A DNA stretch of 45,864 nucleotides from NCBI GenBank assembly GCA_051453625.1, contig JBOZIK010000001.1, positions 250,585,767 through 250,631,630 on the forward strand. The letters run 5' to 3'. The notes under the pieces are model-generated. The model was not told where the DNA came from, ran no database searches, and saw nothing but the letters and a program-made list of their open reading frames with translations. Source of the DNA: Welwitschia mirabilis. Lineage: Eukaryota; Gnetophyta; Gnetopsida; Welwitschiales. Made by a program: the position numbers and the translations under genes. Of the stretch, positions 20,470 to 33,079 are shown piece after piece (the first letter of the stretch is position 1; every line of letters begins with the position of its first letter).

Positions 20470-23400
20470 AAAGTTTATCCCCTCTATTTCTAAAGCATGT
20501 TATCAATGGTAACTTGCCCATATTACAATTTGCTTTACATACTAAAGATAAAAGTTGAAGAATTAAAGTATGTCTTACAATATCAAACACACCTACATGT
20601 TTTGTTATAGGTTCAAAAGCATTTCCGGTTTACATTAGTTTTAAGTAGTGAAATTGATTGAATTACTACTTTAAGACATTGTTTGTGCACTTTATAGTAG
20701 GAATCAAAATCTGGGCCTACATAATTGTACTTTGAATTGCATCCGCAACATTTGGAAGTGTGGGCAATCCTTAAAGAAATATTTTGTCATACTTTTTGGT
20801 CCTGAACCTTTCATTATGCAAGCATAATATTTTTAAAACTTAAAACATGATAGTGTATTAAACAACATCTCTCAATGTAAGATGTTGCCATTAAAATAAT
20901 GTTGACCTCAAACAATTGCATTTCTTTACTTTGCTTGATGTAAGAGAAACAAATGGTGTTGCTTCATATAATCATCAAGCCTTGTATAATATTAAACATT
21001 ATCATTTGGATCAATAAGGATCAAACATACTTTTCTCAACTATTAAAATCATAAGAAAATAAATGTTAAGAAGTTTCAAAAGAAACACATTCCCCATAAC
21101 CCAAGGCATTGTGATTGTCAATAAAAGAAATAGTAGTCACTTTGAAAAAGGTAATGTGATGACCCTTTATTTTAACATTGCCAACTTGTAAGATGCTAAT
21201 AAGAATGCTAGGTTCATGTTTACAATACAATTTAAAATATTTTTTTAATAAGTGTGCTAATTTTCCCATGTATCATCACTAGTTTTCACCAAGTAAGGAG
21301 AATAAGAAGCAGGGTAGATAGGCCTAATTATGCATGAGTAAGTTGAATCACTTAACTTGTATACTAGTGGGTTACACCACCATGTGTAACCTGCTATAGG
21401 TGACTAACAATAGCACATGTCAAAGTGGGCTTTCAAATTTTACATATAACTTATACTCTACTACATCCACATTTCCATTGCTTTGAAGAGGGCTTACCTT
21501 ATCATAAGGTTCTAAGCCTCCTTTCTTCCTTCTTAAGCATGAAGAAATGATTTTTTTTTGAGATTATTACCTTGCTAAGACTAAGACTTTGATTGCCACC
21601 GAATTGTTATAGTGTCTACATTATCAATTAATGCACTCTAATCAATCATTGGATTTGTTTTTTGTTTTTTCATTGATGTTATTATGATTATTAGATATGA
21701 AATAGTTCATTTCAAATCACCTCCTCTGATGTAGGATGTATTATAAGGGTTTAAACAATTGATGTGTTTAGTGCTTATGACATCTTTTATGGTTTCCTAT
21801 GTTTCCTACATTTTATTATAATATGAATAATCTCTAAATCAATTTCATTCATGCCCTTCAAACTGTACATTGAATACTTACTACTTATCTATGAAACCCT
21901 TTTATGATTAACATACTATCTTAATTATAACTTAGGCTTTCTTAGTATTCTATTCTACAATTAATCATTCCTAATGCTTAGGAGAAGAGGTTTTTTAGTT
22001 TTAACTCTTAAATTTTTTCCAATCCATTTAAACATAAATTAATAATAACTTTACTAAATAATTTAAATTCTTGTGAACTCTAAACTTCTCTTGAAATACT
22101 TATGGAATAATGATAGTTGGAGTTGTTTAATAATCTTATTATAATTAGAAACATTATTGAGTGAGTATCTAAATTCTATTATCTATTTAATGTAACAATC
22201 ATTTACTTTTAAAGTTAAGAAGGGATTGATGTCATATGACTTATAACTTTAATTAGTAAAATCACACTTATTAAAACAAATGTAAAATTTCAAGTATTTA
22301 TAAGGGAATGCATAGGAACTAATTAATTAGGAGAAAACCATAATGGGAAATCCTATCCCTAGATGAATAATACAAGAACACCTTCTAATATTATAGTAGT
22401 TACCATAATTATAGTTACATTTTTATATTACCATATAATGGAGCTACTACCTATTAATAAATTATTATTATTATTACTATTATGTTGTTAGGCTATTAAA
22501 ATAAATATTATTATCTATGCTCTTTTTTCTTAGGATGTTTTCTTTAGTTTACTATATTCTCTCAAATTTAATTTTACAAATTAGATTAATATGTTGGATT
22601 GTTTAATAGTATAATAGTATCAACAACATATTCATATAGTAGATGATAATGTTATAGCACCAAAGACTATTATATCATTAGAATAGATTATAATATCTAT
22701 ACATATAATGTTAAGATTTTATCATTAGGGTTTTTAACCTAATTAGTTATTAAGCTCTTCTTACTAAGTGGTTAAGATTTTACATTTATTAATATAAATA
22801 TTAGTTTATTAAATAAATTTATTAGACATGGAATTTTAATTTCTATAAGTTTGAAAGATTATGATTATTTAATTATATAGATATTATAATTGATATAGTA
22901 CTAACAAAAGGAAATATTTTTCAAGGAAAAGAAGGTTTGTAAAGAAGGACCTTAACCTTAAACTAATATGTAACTCACATAATCTTGAATGCTAAATATT
23001 CAGTATCCCTATAGACTATCTCTTGTTCTCTTAAGACAAATTGATGTGACTTACTTCTTATTCATGTTTAGAGTATTTTAGAAAATTTACTTTATCTTAT
23101 TTACTATTATCCTATCTTTTAATTTATTTTCATGTATCCATTTATGACTTATTACTTTAGTACCTAGATAACTAAAAGGAAAAATCATATGTTGAAAAAA
23201 TGAGAAGAAACTTACTCATAAAAGACATCTTAAAAAAATATATAAGGAAAAGTAATATTAACAACCAAATTAATTACCAATAAAGTAATGCTAAAAACTC
23301 GAAAAGACATCACATTATATGAAATGTGATATGGACATAAATCTAATTTCACTCTTCTAAGGTATTTTTTGATTGTAAAGTGTACTATCATAAAAAACAA

Positions 23401-24132
23401 TAAAGCTAGAACTCATAAATTTATTCTCATGAAATGCATGAACATAGACAATATACATAGAAGTTATAATCCTAAGAAAAATAAGGTGATCATCTCATGA
23501 TATGTAAGATTTATAAACTATGACATGAAGAAGAAGCCATATCACACTAAAGATAAAGACTCTAGTATGATATTGATATACATCTATAGCAATTAAACAT
23601 CAAATAGAAATCTGGACATAAGACCAATAAATAAACAAAGAAGAAACTCTCAAAAGATGACTTAATGAAGGTATTAGATCTGTGTGATAAAAAAATCTAA
23701 TAAGAAAGAAAAAACAGATATGAGATCACTAGAAATAACCATAGATAAAGAAGAAACCTTAGAAATAAAAAGTCACGTAATTTTGTTTCTTAATAATATC
23801 AAAAAGGGTTAGGTTCTAAAAGGGTAAACAACTAGAGGTCACATGTGATATCATGTGCATTGATAAAAGTAATGAATTAAATTCACTAAAAATTAAAACC
23901 AGTATAAGAAATTACCCAACTCAAAAGCAACTATGGTGAGATGAATATGAGTTTATGATCAAAGGAATAATGTGTAAGATTATACCTAATCTTCCTCACT
24001 ACTAGAATATTATGGGATAAGTGTAGCACTTTACTATAAAATAAAATGCATAAAATAAAATGTAGAGAAAACTTCACAAAATATAAGACTTGTATTTCAG
24101 TAAAAGGGTATAGTTATGGGCATAATGAAACT
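20470..24132. other. Unassigned AT-rich DNA
   Basis: No coding domain, RNA gene or repeat with clear borders was seen. The short frames at 21066-21269 (minus) and elsewhere match no family I know. The sequence is probably old transposable element DNA beyond recognition. Confidence 0.5.
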
Positions 24133-24159
24133 TATATATATATATATATATATATATAT
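24133..24159. repeat. (TA)n microsatellite
   Basis: Uninterrupted TA repeat of 27 bases. The small plus-strand frame crossing it (IYIYIY) is not a gene. Confidence 0.95.
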
Positions 24160-24465
24160 GGAAACCCCACAAAAATATGGTATACTAGCCAAATCATTAT
24201 ACAATTGAAGAATTCCATACATGATCTCAATAAGCACCTAGTTTTTGGTAATTTAAGATGAATGATTACTCATAAGCTTACTAGTTTAAATACTACTTAT
24301 TATAAGATATGCTCAATAGTTACTTTTCATGTGAATGGTCTTTTTATTATAGACTTTGACATCACATTTGTATGAGACTTTGAAAGACAACTAAGTGAAA
24401 GTGTTAAGTTATCATTTATAAGTATTTACTATTAATTTTTTGGAATAGATACAAGTCAAAAAAAC

Positions 24466-24467
<2 letters not shown>

Positions 24468-24518
<51 letters not shown>
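24468..24518. repeat. (TA)n microsatellite next to a large gap
   Basis: About 51 bases of uninterrupted TA, 55 bases before a 595-N gap. Such runs commonly break assemblies. Confidence 0.95.
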
Positions 24519-24523
<5 letters not shown>

Positions 24524-24573
24524 ATAAAAAAATATATAAGAATATCTAAAAAATAAAAAATTTAAAAAGTCAA

Positions 24574-25168
24574 NNNNNNNNNNNNNNNNNNNNNNNNNNN
24601 NNNNNNNNNNNNNNNNNNNNNNNNNNNNNNNNNNNNNNNNNNNNNNNNNNNNNNNNNNNNNNNNNNNNNNNNNNNNNNNNNNNNNNNNNNNNNNNNNNNN
24701 NNNNNNNNNNNNNNNNNNNNNNNNNNNNNNNNNNNNNNNNNNNNNNNNNNNNNNNNNNNNNNNNNNNNNNNNNNNNNNNNNNNNNNNNNNNNNNNNNNNN
24801 NNNNNNNNNNNNNNNNNNNNNNNNNNNNNNNNNNNNNNNNNNNNNNNNNNNNNNNNNNNNNNNNNNNNNNNNNNNNNNNNNNNNNNNNNNNNNNNNNNNN
24901 NNNNNNNNNNNNNNNNNNNNNNNNNNNNNNNNNNNNNNNNNNNNNNNNNNNNNNNNNNNNNNNNNNNNNNNNNNNNNNNNNNNNNNNNNNNNNNNNNNNN
25001 NNNNNNNNNNNNNNNNNNNNNNNNNNNNNNNNNNNNNNNNNNNNNNNNNNNNNNNNNNNNNNNNNNNNNNNNNNNNNNNNNNNNNNNNNNNNNNNNNNNN
25101 NNNNNNNNNNNNNNNNNNNNNNNNNNNNNNNNNNNNNNNNNNNNNNNNNNNNNNNNNNNNNNNNNNNN
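24574..25168. other. Assembly gap (595 N), flanked by similar sequence
   Basis: The left flank (24533-24573) and right flank (25169-25206) are related: both read ATAAGAATAT, then TAAAAA, and end in TTTAAAAAGTCAA. The size is not a round number, so it was probably estimated from paired reads. The hidden part may be a tandem repeat. Confidence 0.85.
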
Positions 25169-25276
25169 TTATAAGAATATGTAAAAATTACTTAATTTAA
25201 AAAGTCAAGGATAGTAACTTATTGCCTAATCCTACAACTAATCCATTTAGTGTTAACCTATGAAAGGAAAGAAGTA

Positions 25277-26830
25277 ACACCCTAAAATGAGATTTGAAAA
25301 ATTAATCTTTTTATTTTTCCCTCTATTTTAACTGATAGAGATTGATTTTATAGGTAAGAAAACCTAATTACATTTTTGCTAGAATTTTCATTTTCCCTAG
25401 TATAATACATTGGTGCAACTTATTAGTATCATATAATTTCCCTCTTAAAATAAAAATATGTTTTCCTCTAAGGAAATTAAAATGTCTAAACGGAAACATT
25501 AGAAACATGACCTCTAGTAAAACATCCAAAAAAGGAATTTTCATGTTAAAGAAACACTTCATAGAAAAGTTATTAGATTTTTCTTCACATCCCATAGCAA
25601 TAAGATTCATGCATTACAAATTTCATAATGCTAGCAAAAATTGTAGTACACATTTCATGGTGCTAGAAAAAGTTGTAATGCACATCCTACAGTACAAGAA
25701 TTAAGAAAGTATTTTCTCAATAAGTTTGAAAATCAAATGCAACTAAATATTTACAAGAAAATTATTTTCATTAAATCATTATGAATCCTATCTTGGATTA
25801 GAAGTGCTAGAACTTTTTGCAACTAAGTAGTTTAGTTAGAATATTGATCGTTTATTTTATGGTTAGATAATATACTAGTATAATTCATTCTTATTTTATA
25901 AGTTACTTGATTTTATAAACCCTTATACAAAAATGTTTTATCCTATTAGAGTATAATAGATCTTTTACTATAAAAATAGTAGATTAATTATTAACAAAGT
26001 ATTGAGTCTCTTATATTTGTTTTAAGTTGACTTCTTCTAGAAGTTATATTAACCATTTAATTTCTCTACATGCTTTGGATGCAAGCATATATTTCATTTC
26101 TATAGATGATCAACCTATAACTCTATAATTTGTAGATCACTAAGATAAAGGTAATTCTCCTATAAGCATGATATGTTATAATGTTAGAAAGGATGTTTCT
26201 AAGTCTCTAATAAAGTCTAAGTTAGAGTGTGTGTTTAGCAAAAACTAAGATATTCTCTTACATATAAGAGATAAGTCTTTTATCTTTTTTAAGTATTTTA
26301 GTACTCTCACTATAGTATTCAGATGAATAACCTTTGATGCATCAAGATATCTAGATAAATACAAAACACATGTGAGATATTAGATCTAATATTGATAACA
26401 TAAATAAGTCTACCAATCATATTCTTATATTTACTTTTATTTTTTTATTTTAAGTGTTTATCAAAAAGATTTTTAATTATATTTTAAAGATATAAAAACT
26501 TATTTAACATTTTCCAATTCAAATTTATGAATTAATTCTCTAATTTACTTTCTTTAACTTAGAAAAATTTCATTTTTTATTTGCATAATTTCTACACTAA
26601 GGTAGAATACACATAATTCTAAATTATATATTTTGAATTCCTTAATTAAAGTAATTTCATATGATTCATTTTTATTATTAATTAAGAATTCATCTACATG
26701 AAATAATATATATGTATAAATATTTCCCTTAGATTTAATGAATAATGTGGCATCTATATATGTAGATATATTTTCATTAGTTTGTATCTTATTAATTCTG
26801 GTATTATCAAAATTTTGTTATGGATAAATG
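25277..26830 (-). mobile_element. Second copy of the copia family, 3' part only
   Basis: It is collinear with 1607-1846 plus 10914-12420 but lacks the 9-kb gypsy insertion. Shared landmarks include the TAACACCC-type end, CTCTAAGGAAA, the 32-bp repeats, AATTTCTCTACATGCTT (26057; 11433 in the first copy) and TAGATTTNATGAANNATGTGGC (26730; 12373). Coding remnants on the minus strand are RNase H-like (SRYLDASKVIHLN, RVLKYLKKIKD) and a decayed reverse transcriptase box (HVDEF at 26686-26700). Homology stops near 26830, so the 5' part is missing or replaced. Confidence 0.65.
25606..25700. repeat. About 32-bp tandem repeat, 3 units, matching 11001-11100
   Basis: Units of the form ACATTTCATGGTGCTAG, then AAAAGTTGTA, repeat from about 25612, 25648 and 25681. 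They correspond to the units in the first copia copy. Confidence 0.5.
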
Positions 26831-27255
26831 TAATAATGTTCCAAATTCACTATTTGTAATAGAAGTATGCTAAGGTGCTAAATGAGTTTAATCAATGAGT
26901 TATGAATGGGTGTAATCCAAAGATGTTAAACTATGTACTATTGTTTATGCTATAAAATCCTATAGTATTACATGGTGGTGGATAAACTAGGTGGATATAA
27001 TCAACGATAATCATGATTGATCTCTAAGAATCCTAGGAGGGGCACTCAGATCATAGTATATATCTTTACCTTTGATCACTAGTCTAAGGCTATTAGCTGA
27101 ATGATAAGGAATGCAATCCACTATTACTAATAATAAAGTTTGCCTTTGCTAAAGTTCCTTATTATTCTTAGTAATTCTAACATATTATTTTATATGTTTT
27201 TTTCATGTGAAATAATCTAAAAATAGTAAAATAAAACATTACGTTTAGTATCATA
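26831..27255. other. Unassigned AT-rich DNA between two elements
   Basis: About 425 bases between the end of copia homology and the first LTR of the next gypsy family. Nothing was recognised. Confidence 0.4.
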
Positions 27256-28326
27256 TATTGCATTACCAATTTATGGTTACTTGGTAGGTTTTTATGAGCT
27301 ATTTTGTATAACTTTAACACAAGTTTAAGTGCAATTCTGAGGATTTTGAAGATTCAATAAAAGATCTTGGAAATGTCCAATTCTTACCCACATTCAATGT
27401 ATTTAAGGCACATTCTAATGTAAAGAGCTTTAGAGGAAGATTACTGATATAAATGCTAAGTTTCTTCTCAAAAAAAATGATTAAATAAGACTATTGCCCC
27501 CTTTCACATCCAGAGATAAGAAGGATGATAATAGTTGATATGGACTGCTAAGTTATCTAATGAATCATTTATCAAACCAAATTTTGTGATGAGATTTCAT
27601 TTCCTTCATCATCTAGATGACCTAATAGGATGAGACTGACATATAACCACCTCTAACAGCCAACCTTTAACCATTTTATTCATTTATTTTATGTAAAAGA
27701 GTGCATCTTATATCACCTCTTATTTTTCATTTTCTGCTATATTTTATTATAAATAAAATCTCCTTCAACTCTTCTATCTATCTTTATTACACCGAAAATT
27801 CTCATGATAAGAGATCGAAGGGTAAAAGATTCATCTCGAGTGTTATAGAAAGAAATTCCTTTGGTGGAGGGTTGTGTATCCTCCATTGATGCTTGATTAT
27901 TTTGTAACCTAAATGCTTTGTTACTTTTAATATAAACCTTTTTTTTTTTTCATGTTTACATGTTAGATTATTAGGTGACCCTTATGATTTATGTTGCCCT
28001 TGATTTCATGATGATTTATTGGATGATATAGATCATTAAGGGCATCCTTTATCAAGGCTAAAAGAAAGTAGTGTTAGAATCATTTTTCATTGCATATTTG
28101 ATTAGGTTGCACCTTGCATTTGCATTGTACTTTATTTTTTGCATTGTTTTTTATCTTTGGTTCCCATTTTCTTTTGCAAAAGCAATCCAAGTTTCATCTC
28201 ATAGCCTTCAATGATAATATAATATTTGTGTTAGCTCCCAACTATACTAGTATGATGTATTGCGTAAGATATCTATTATGATTATAAGTGATAAAATTAC
28301 TTGAGTATAACAATTACACAAATACA
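27256..28326 (+). repeat. LTR copy 1 of the second gypsy-like family
   Basis: It aligns along its length with 34902-36020. It starts at TATTGCATTACC (LTR3: TATTGTGCTACC) and ends near ACACAAATACA. A TATA box at 27748-27755, the GTGTATCCTCCATT segment near 27866 and TTTTGTAACCTAAATGCT are shared with the other copies. A 62-codon open frame (27701-27889) overlaps the TATA box and is judged non-coding. Confidence 0.7.
27748..27755 (+). promoter_or_regulatory. TATA box of LTR copy 1
   Basis: TATAAATA, conserved at the same place in all three LTR copies (33534-33542 and 35445-35453), while the surrounding bases have changed. A transcript starting about 30 bases later would begin in a CTTCAACTCTTCTATC-like pyrimidine-rich stretch. 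Confidence 0.55.
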
Positions 28327-29297
28327 TACCAAAATAAATTTCTATCATTGATAAGAAAGACTATTGAGAAGTATGAGTGTTATCATCATTTAGGTGAGTA
28401 TATCATATTTCCATCCCTTTATTTATCTATAGGAACATTGTAGTTTTATTAGAAATATTAGGTTTTCTTTATACTTTTTTAGTTTCAGTTTTTATTTTTG
28501 GATTTTAGTTTTTTGTAATAAATTAGTCCATATTGTTTTATTCATCGTTTAGATGATCAGGAGAATAAAAAGTCTTTTTTTTCTCAGTTTTTGATTTCTG
28601 TTTTAATTTCTATTCTACTTCTCTTTTCAGGTTTATATATGTATCATCTCCTCTATTGTCTCCATGATAGATAGGACAACAATGTTGGTTTTGAATTATT
28701 TTCTATTTTTTTCTATTTGCAAGGATTATGGCATGGTCAATCCCAAAAAAGTCTTATCAAAGAAAAAGGACTGCTAATAGAAGAAAGTATTAGAGAAGGA
28801 TTGATTGGGTTTAAAATAGAATCAAGAAATGCAATTTCCAAGTGCATATAATATCTTTTTAAAGTTTATTTTTTGTTAAAACATTAAAGAAAGAAAAAAA
28901 CTCGATCCTTACTAAGTATTTATCTTCATTTTAAATTAGATTCTCTTTTTCCCAGTCTTCTCAAAACATGAATAGAGATACAAAATATCCTTAACAAAAT
29001 TTTTAATGAAAGAAAGAGAAAAATTTGAAAAACTCTGAGGATAATTGTAAGAAAACATGACGAGAAATTTTTTTTGAAAAGGGGATAACAATACAAAATG
29101 ATGTTGAGAGTATGAATTGGGCTTATTACTCTTTTTAACCATCTTATTATTTCTGCTTTCCTTTTTAAAATCCATATAGGAATAACAATGAAAATCTTAG
29201 GAATTCAATCTCATACAATCACTTTTATCCATCCCATCCATATCCCATGAATTACTATGAAGAAGAACCATCTTCCATGAACTAATATGAAGAAGAA
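28327..29297 (+). other. Leader region after LTR copy 1
   Basis: It runs from the LTR end to the open frame. No primer binding site could be matched with confidence just after 28326 (TACCAAAATAAA). Small frames on either strand (for example minus 28936-29175) match nothing. The last 100 bases read in frame SYNHFYPSHPYPMNYYEEEP just upstream of the ATG at 29298, so the original gag reading probably began earlier. Confidence 0.4.
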
Positions 29298-29867
29298 ATG
29301 ATTGATGTGATAAAAAAAAAAAGTTTAGAAAACACTAATAAAATCATTGAACATACAAACAACAAACTAGAAACGTTAGTTAAGATCCTCCAACAAAATC
29401 TATTACAAAATCAAAAATCTCTTCTAATGCAAAATCCTCAAACCTATCCTTCCATATATTACCTTGAGAAAAATAAGGATAACTTAGGAATAAATGATAA
29501 TTATTTTTGCTTTCAAATAGAGAATGAAATTTTTAATCAAAGTTTAACATCTTATCTATTAGGAGATGATCAAAGTGAAGACATAAATAATTTAATTCTA
29601 TATTTTAATAATAAAGATGAGGATGACCATCTGTTAGATAATGATGTTGACGTGTTAGTTTATATTCCTGAAACCCATTTACTAGATGAAGAATACATTC
29701 ATGAAAAATTTGAAAATTCTTTAATTTGTGATAGAAATAATGATCACATTTCCCTTTTTAATGAAAATAATAACATGCATCAAGATGATAAGAATGATGA
29801 ACAAGAAGATGATTATGACATTAAATATTACATCATATCCCTTGTCTTCACATGCCTTGTAAAATGA
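29298..29867 (+). CDS. Acidic, Asn-rich 189-codon open frame, probable gag/linker relic
   Basis: This is the longest uninterrupted frame in the window. Residues 1-45 (NTNKIIEHTNNKLETLVKIL, then QQNLLQNQKSLLMQ) look helical and could form a coiled coil. Residues 80-180 are very acidic (DDQSEDINN, NKDEDDHLLDNDVDVLVYIP, DDKNDEQEDDYD). The same frame extends upstream of the ATG past one stop, through EEEPSSMN-stop-YEEEM, so the ATG is not the original start. No knuckle, protease or polymerase motif is visible. Its place between LTR copy 1 and the repeated interior, and the YYEEEPS-type segment seen before poly-Gln/Asn stretches in some plant gypsy gag proteins, suggest the C-terminal part of gag or its linker. 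A younger or lightly decayed element could keep it open by chance. Function unknown. Confidence 0.4.
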   Translation: MIDVIKKKSLENTNKIIEHTNNKLETLVKILQQNLLQNQKSLLMQNPQTYPSIYYLEKNKDNLGINDNYFCFQIENEIFNQSLTSYLLGDDQSEDINNLILYFNNKDEDDHLLDNDVDVLVYIPETHLLDEEYIHEKFENSLICDRNNDHISLFNENNNMHQDDKNDEQEDDYDIKYYIISLVFTCLVK

Positions 29868-30356
29868 ATGAATTCCACCATTAATGGAGGCTTAACTTTT
29901 GAGATTAACAGAGATAGGCATTGAAACTAAATCAATGGAACAGAATCAACTTAACTCAAATGAGGATTATAGTTTAGAGTTAACAGAATTATTTAGAGAG
30001 GAAGAGGAGTTAACATAAGAAATACCAAAATATCTTTCATCAAATAATGAAAAGAATGATAACTTTTCCTTCTATAATCTTTCTAATGATCTTTTTAGGT
30101 AATTCACCAACTTAGAAAAGAAAAATAATCCTCAACAAAATAAAAAAGAAGAGTAAGATACATCAATAAAAAATAAGAAGGAGATAGGAATAATAAAGAA
30201 AGAATTTAAACAAATAACTTCCTTATCCTTAATATTAATAAGACACATCATCTTGAGGACTTGAATTCAAAAATCTCCCAACCTCTTCCTTTAAAAACTT
30301 CATGTGTAAAAAGTTACATCTTTTTCTCATTTGCAAAGCCAACTCTACCTTGTGTT
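29868..30356 (+). pseudogene. Degenerate continuation of the gag-linker region
   Basis: After the stop at 29867, hydrophilic readings continue in another frame with stops (SLELTELFREEEELT-stop, then EIPKYLSSNNEKNDNFSFYN, then NLEKKNNPQQNKKEE). They resemble the composition of the preceding frame. No domain was recognised. It runs into a 172-N gap. Confidence 0.3.
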
Positions 30357-30528
30357 NNNNNNNNNNNNNNNNNNNNNNNNNNNNNNNNNNNNNNNNNNNN
30401 NNNNNNNNNNNNNNNNNNNNNNNNNNNNNNNNNNNNNNNNNNNNNNNNNNNNNNNNNNNNNNNNNNNNNNNNNNNNNNNNNNNNNNNNNNNNNNNNNNNN
30501 NNNNNNNNNNNNNNNNNNNNNNNNNNNN
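30357..30528. other. Assembly gap (172 N)
   Basis: Unknown bases inside the interior of the second gypsy-like element. Frames crossing it in the N region are meaningless. Confidence 0.95.
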
Positions 30529-33066
30529 TGGATCTTAAATAATGCTCCCATGTTTAATATCAAGCTCTAAATGAAATTTATATTTCAAATCCTTCATATC
30601 ATGAGTTTGATAAAATATTGTTTTTCCATGAGTTATATAAATTTTTAATCTCTTATCTTATTAATAATTCTTATGAAAAAAAAGCTCATGTGCTTGTGCA
30701 AATTAGAAAAAGCCTTACCTTATTAAGAATCCATGTCTTGAGTCAAAACATTTTGAAAAATCTTCAAAATCATCTTAGAAACTTTCTTTGATTCCATTCT
30801 CACATGCCTTTTATAATGATGCTTAAGATTTATAAATTTTTTATAAGATATTATTTTTTAATGATGCTTATCACTTCTTTATTTCTTATTTAAATTCTAA
30901 AATTTTTGTTTTTAAAGTTTTATCTTTTTATTCTCTCTTATTCCAATTGATTTTACTTAAAAATAATTGCATACCTTTTATGTTTTATCAATTGGTTAAC
31001 ATTTGGTTTGAATCTTATTTCTCTAAAATAATATAATATCTTAAGACCATCTTTCTTTATCTTTTTTTTCTTTTTAATAAAAGTGTGAGTTAGATTTTAG
31101 GAATTCAAGAAAATTTTCTTGTTTAAATATTTTCCCTTTTGCTTTCATAGTTCCTTTGATTTTTAATTTTCATCTTTTTGTTTTGATAATTTCAGTTTTC
31201 ATTGTTTGCTTTTAGTTTTTGTTTCTATCTACATTCTATTTTTTTGTTTTTTCAAAAATAATATGTCGCATCCTCTGTCATTTAGATAATGGACATGATG
31301 ATAGTTTTTAATTTTTCTACAAGTTTTTTGTATTTTATTTATTTTTCTTATCTTTATTGTCCTCTCTATTATCTAGACAATAAGAAAGAGGATAGTCAAT
31401 TAATAATTTATTTTTGTTTTCTATTATTTTGAGAAAATACATTTTAATGGCTCTATTGAAATTTTAATTTAATTACTTAAGAATTTCAGGAAGTTAATGG
31501 GCATAGGTGGAATTAATCATGCAAAGCATATGAATTTTCTCTTAGCTTTCTTCTTTGGAGGTTATTATGACATTTTTTAATCATCTTTCAAACATGATTA
31601 TGTATTTATTTCCATGACTAATGTTTGACTTGAGTACTTACAGTGATAAGACTGGATTCATCTAATCTTAGGACATTCACATGTCCATGACATTTAGTTA
31701 AAGGAATATGCTTAATTTTTGATATTTTTCTCAATGGTGAAAAGATCTTAGATTGTTTAAATGTGCTATTTTGATCTTAATCTTATGAATTTTACTTTTT
31801 TCTTTTAGAGTATTTGATCATGTGAAATGTTTTTTGTTTTATTGTTAAAAAAAAGAAAAAAAGGAGTGTGAAATAAGATCATGATGTTTTATTTACTATT
31901 AGCTTAAAAACATGGTCATTATAATGTCCTACAGCAAGTACACTGGGGCAAATATTTCCTAGAGGAGCCTTTGGTAGTGTAATATGGTAGCTATAGGAAC
32001 TCTAATAGGAGATCTGTTAGCCATGCTTCATGAGTCCTTACTTCTTTGACTGTGGTTGCACTCCCTTCACCATGGATAATAAAGTTGTAAAAAACTTTAA
32101 GCCTATGGGACTAGTGGTGTTCCTATTTTTATGAGAGAAATTAATTATTTCCTAAACTCTTAGTCTTTTTACATGATCATTTCATTTCTTGAGATTTGGA
32201 TGTTTATTTTTGAGATGACAGTAAGACAGTTCATTTTTTGAGTAATTCTTTGATCTGATCATTCATTATTTATAGCATTTTACTCTAGCATCATCATAAT
32301 CACTACCTTATTGAATGGAATTTTTAAAGTAATGCATTTTTCACATCAAGTGATGTTATGATTTCTTTTATAGGAGTTTTCTTGGCTAAATATCATATCA
32401 GTTAGCTATATTTTATTTATCCTATCTTATGCCCATTTTTCTTTTCTTTTCTTTTTTTTTTTTTTGTAGCTCGGTTGGTTATTTTAAAGTCATTACCATA
32501 TTTTCCTAGTATGCTTTCCTTATTTAAGCTTTCAATAAAAGATAGTTTCTTGCTTAGATAAGTATTTTCTCAATAAAATTGTGTCATTTATTTTCTTCAG
32601 ATTTTTGGTGTTTTAAGTGTTGCTTATGTTTTTTTTGTAATGAAACATTTTTTTATTATCTAGTTTTTTCTTTACCTGTTAGAATATTTCATTGATCTCT
32701 ACTTTTCAAATTTGAAATTACTCACCTTTGCACTTCATTTCAGAAAGTTATCCTTTTTTACCTACCTTCTCACTCCTGTCTACTTTCTTTGCTTTATTTT
32801 TCCAATACGAGACATATTGTTTTTTTTTTGGGAGGGGGCAGAGACTCATTTTTATGGCTCAGTTTCAAAAAAAATTTAATTTAATTCAAATCTTTTATTA
32901 TATAAGATTTTCAAATTTTTATATGCATTATGCATTACTTATTATCTATTCATGTCATGTATTTTTACGAGGCTGTTTTATGATTTTCAGATTTACTTTT
33001 TGAAAAATAAATTAGCTCATAATTATGGTTTTCCTACCTGATTTTTGTTAGGTACTAACAAAGGCT
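30529..33066 (+). other. Non-coding interior of the second gypsy-like element
   Basis: T-rich sequence without a recognised domain. A segment near 31835-32110 has less biased composition (poly-A/G stretch, then GCAAGTACACTGGGGCAAAT and GGAGATCTGTTAGCCATGC) and looks like conserved untranslated sequence. From about 32134 the sequence is repeated at 33947-34901. Pol would be expected here and was not seen. Confidence 0.45.
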
Positions 33067-33077
33067 AAGTGGGGGGC
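33067..33077 (+). other. Polypurine tract before LTR copy 2
   Basis: AAGTGGGGGGC immediately precedes TATGTTATGC, the start of LTR copy 2. The equivalent before LTR copy 3 (34889-34899) reads ATGTAGGGGAC and is partly decayed. Confidence 0.65.
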
Positions 33078-33079
33078 TA

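Noticed and set aside
24046-24261. 71-codon plus-strand open frame
   Set aside because: It spans a TA microsatellite (IYIYIY) and matches nothing.
28327-28350. Primer binding site directly after LTR copy 1
   Set aside because: TACCAAAATAAA does not match common plant primer sites well enough to call.
30261-30570. Several open frames across the 172-N gap
   Set aside because: Most of their length is N; they have no information value.
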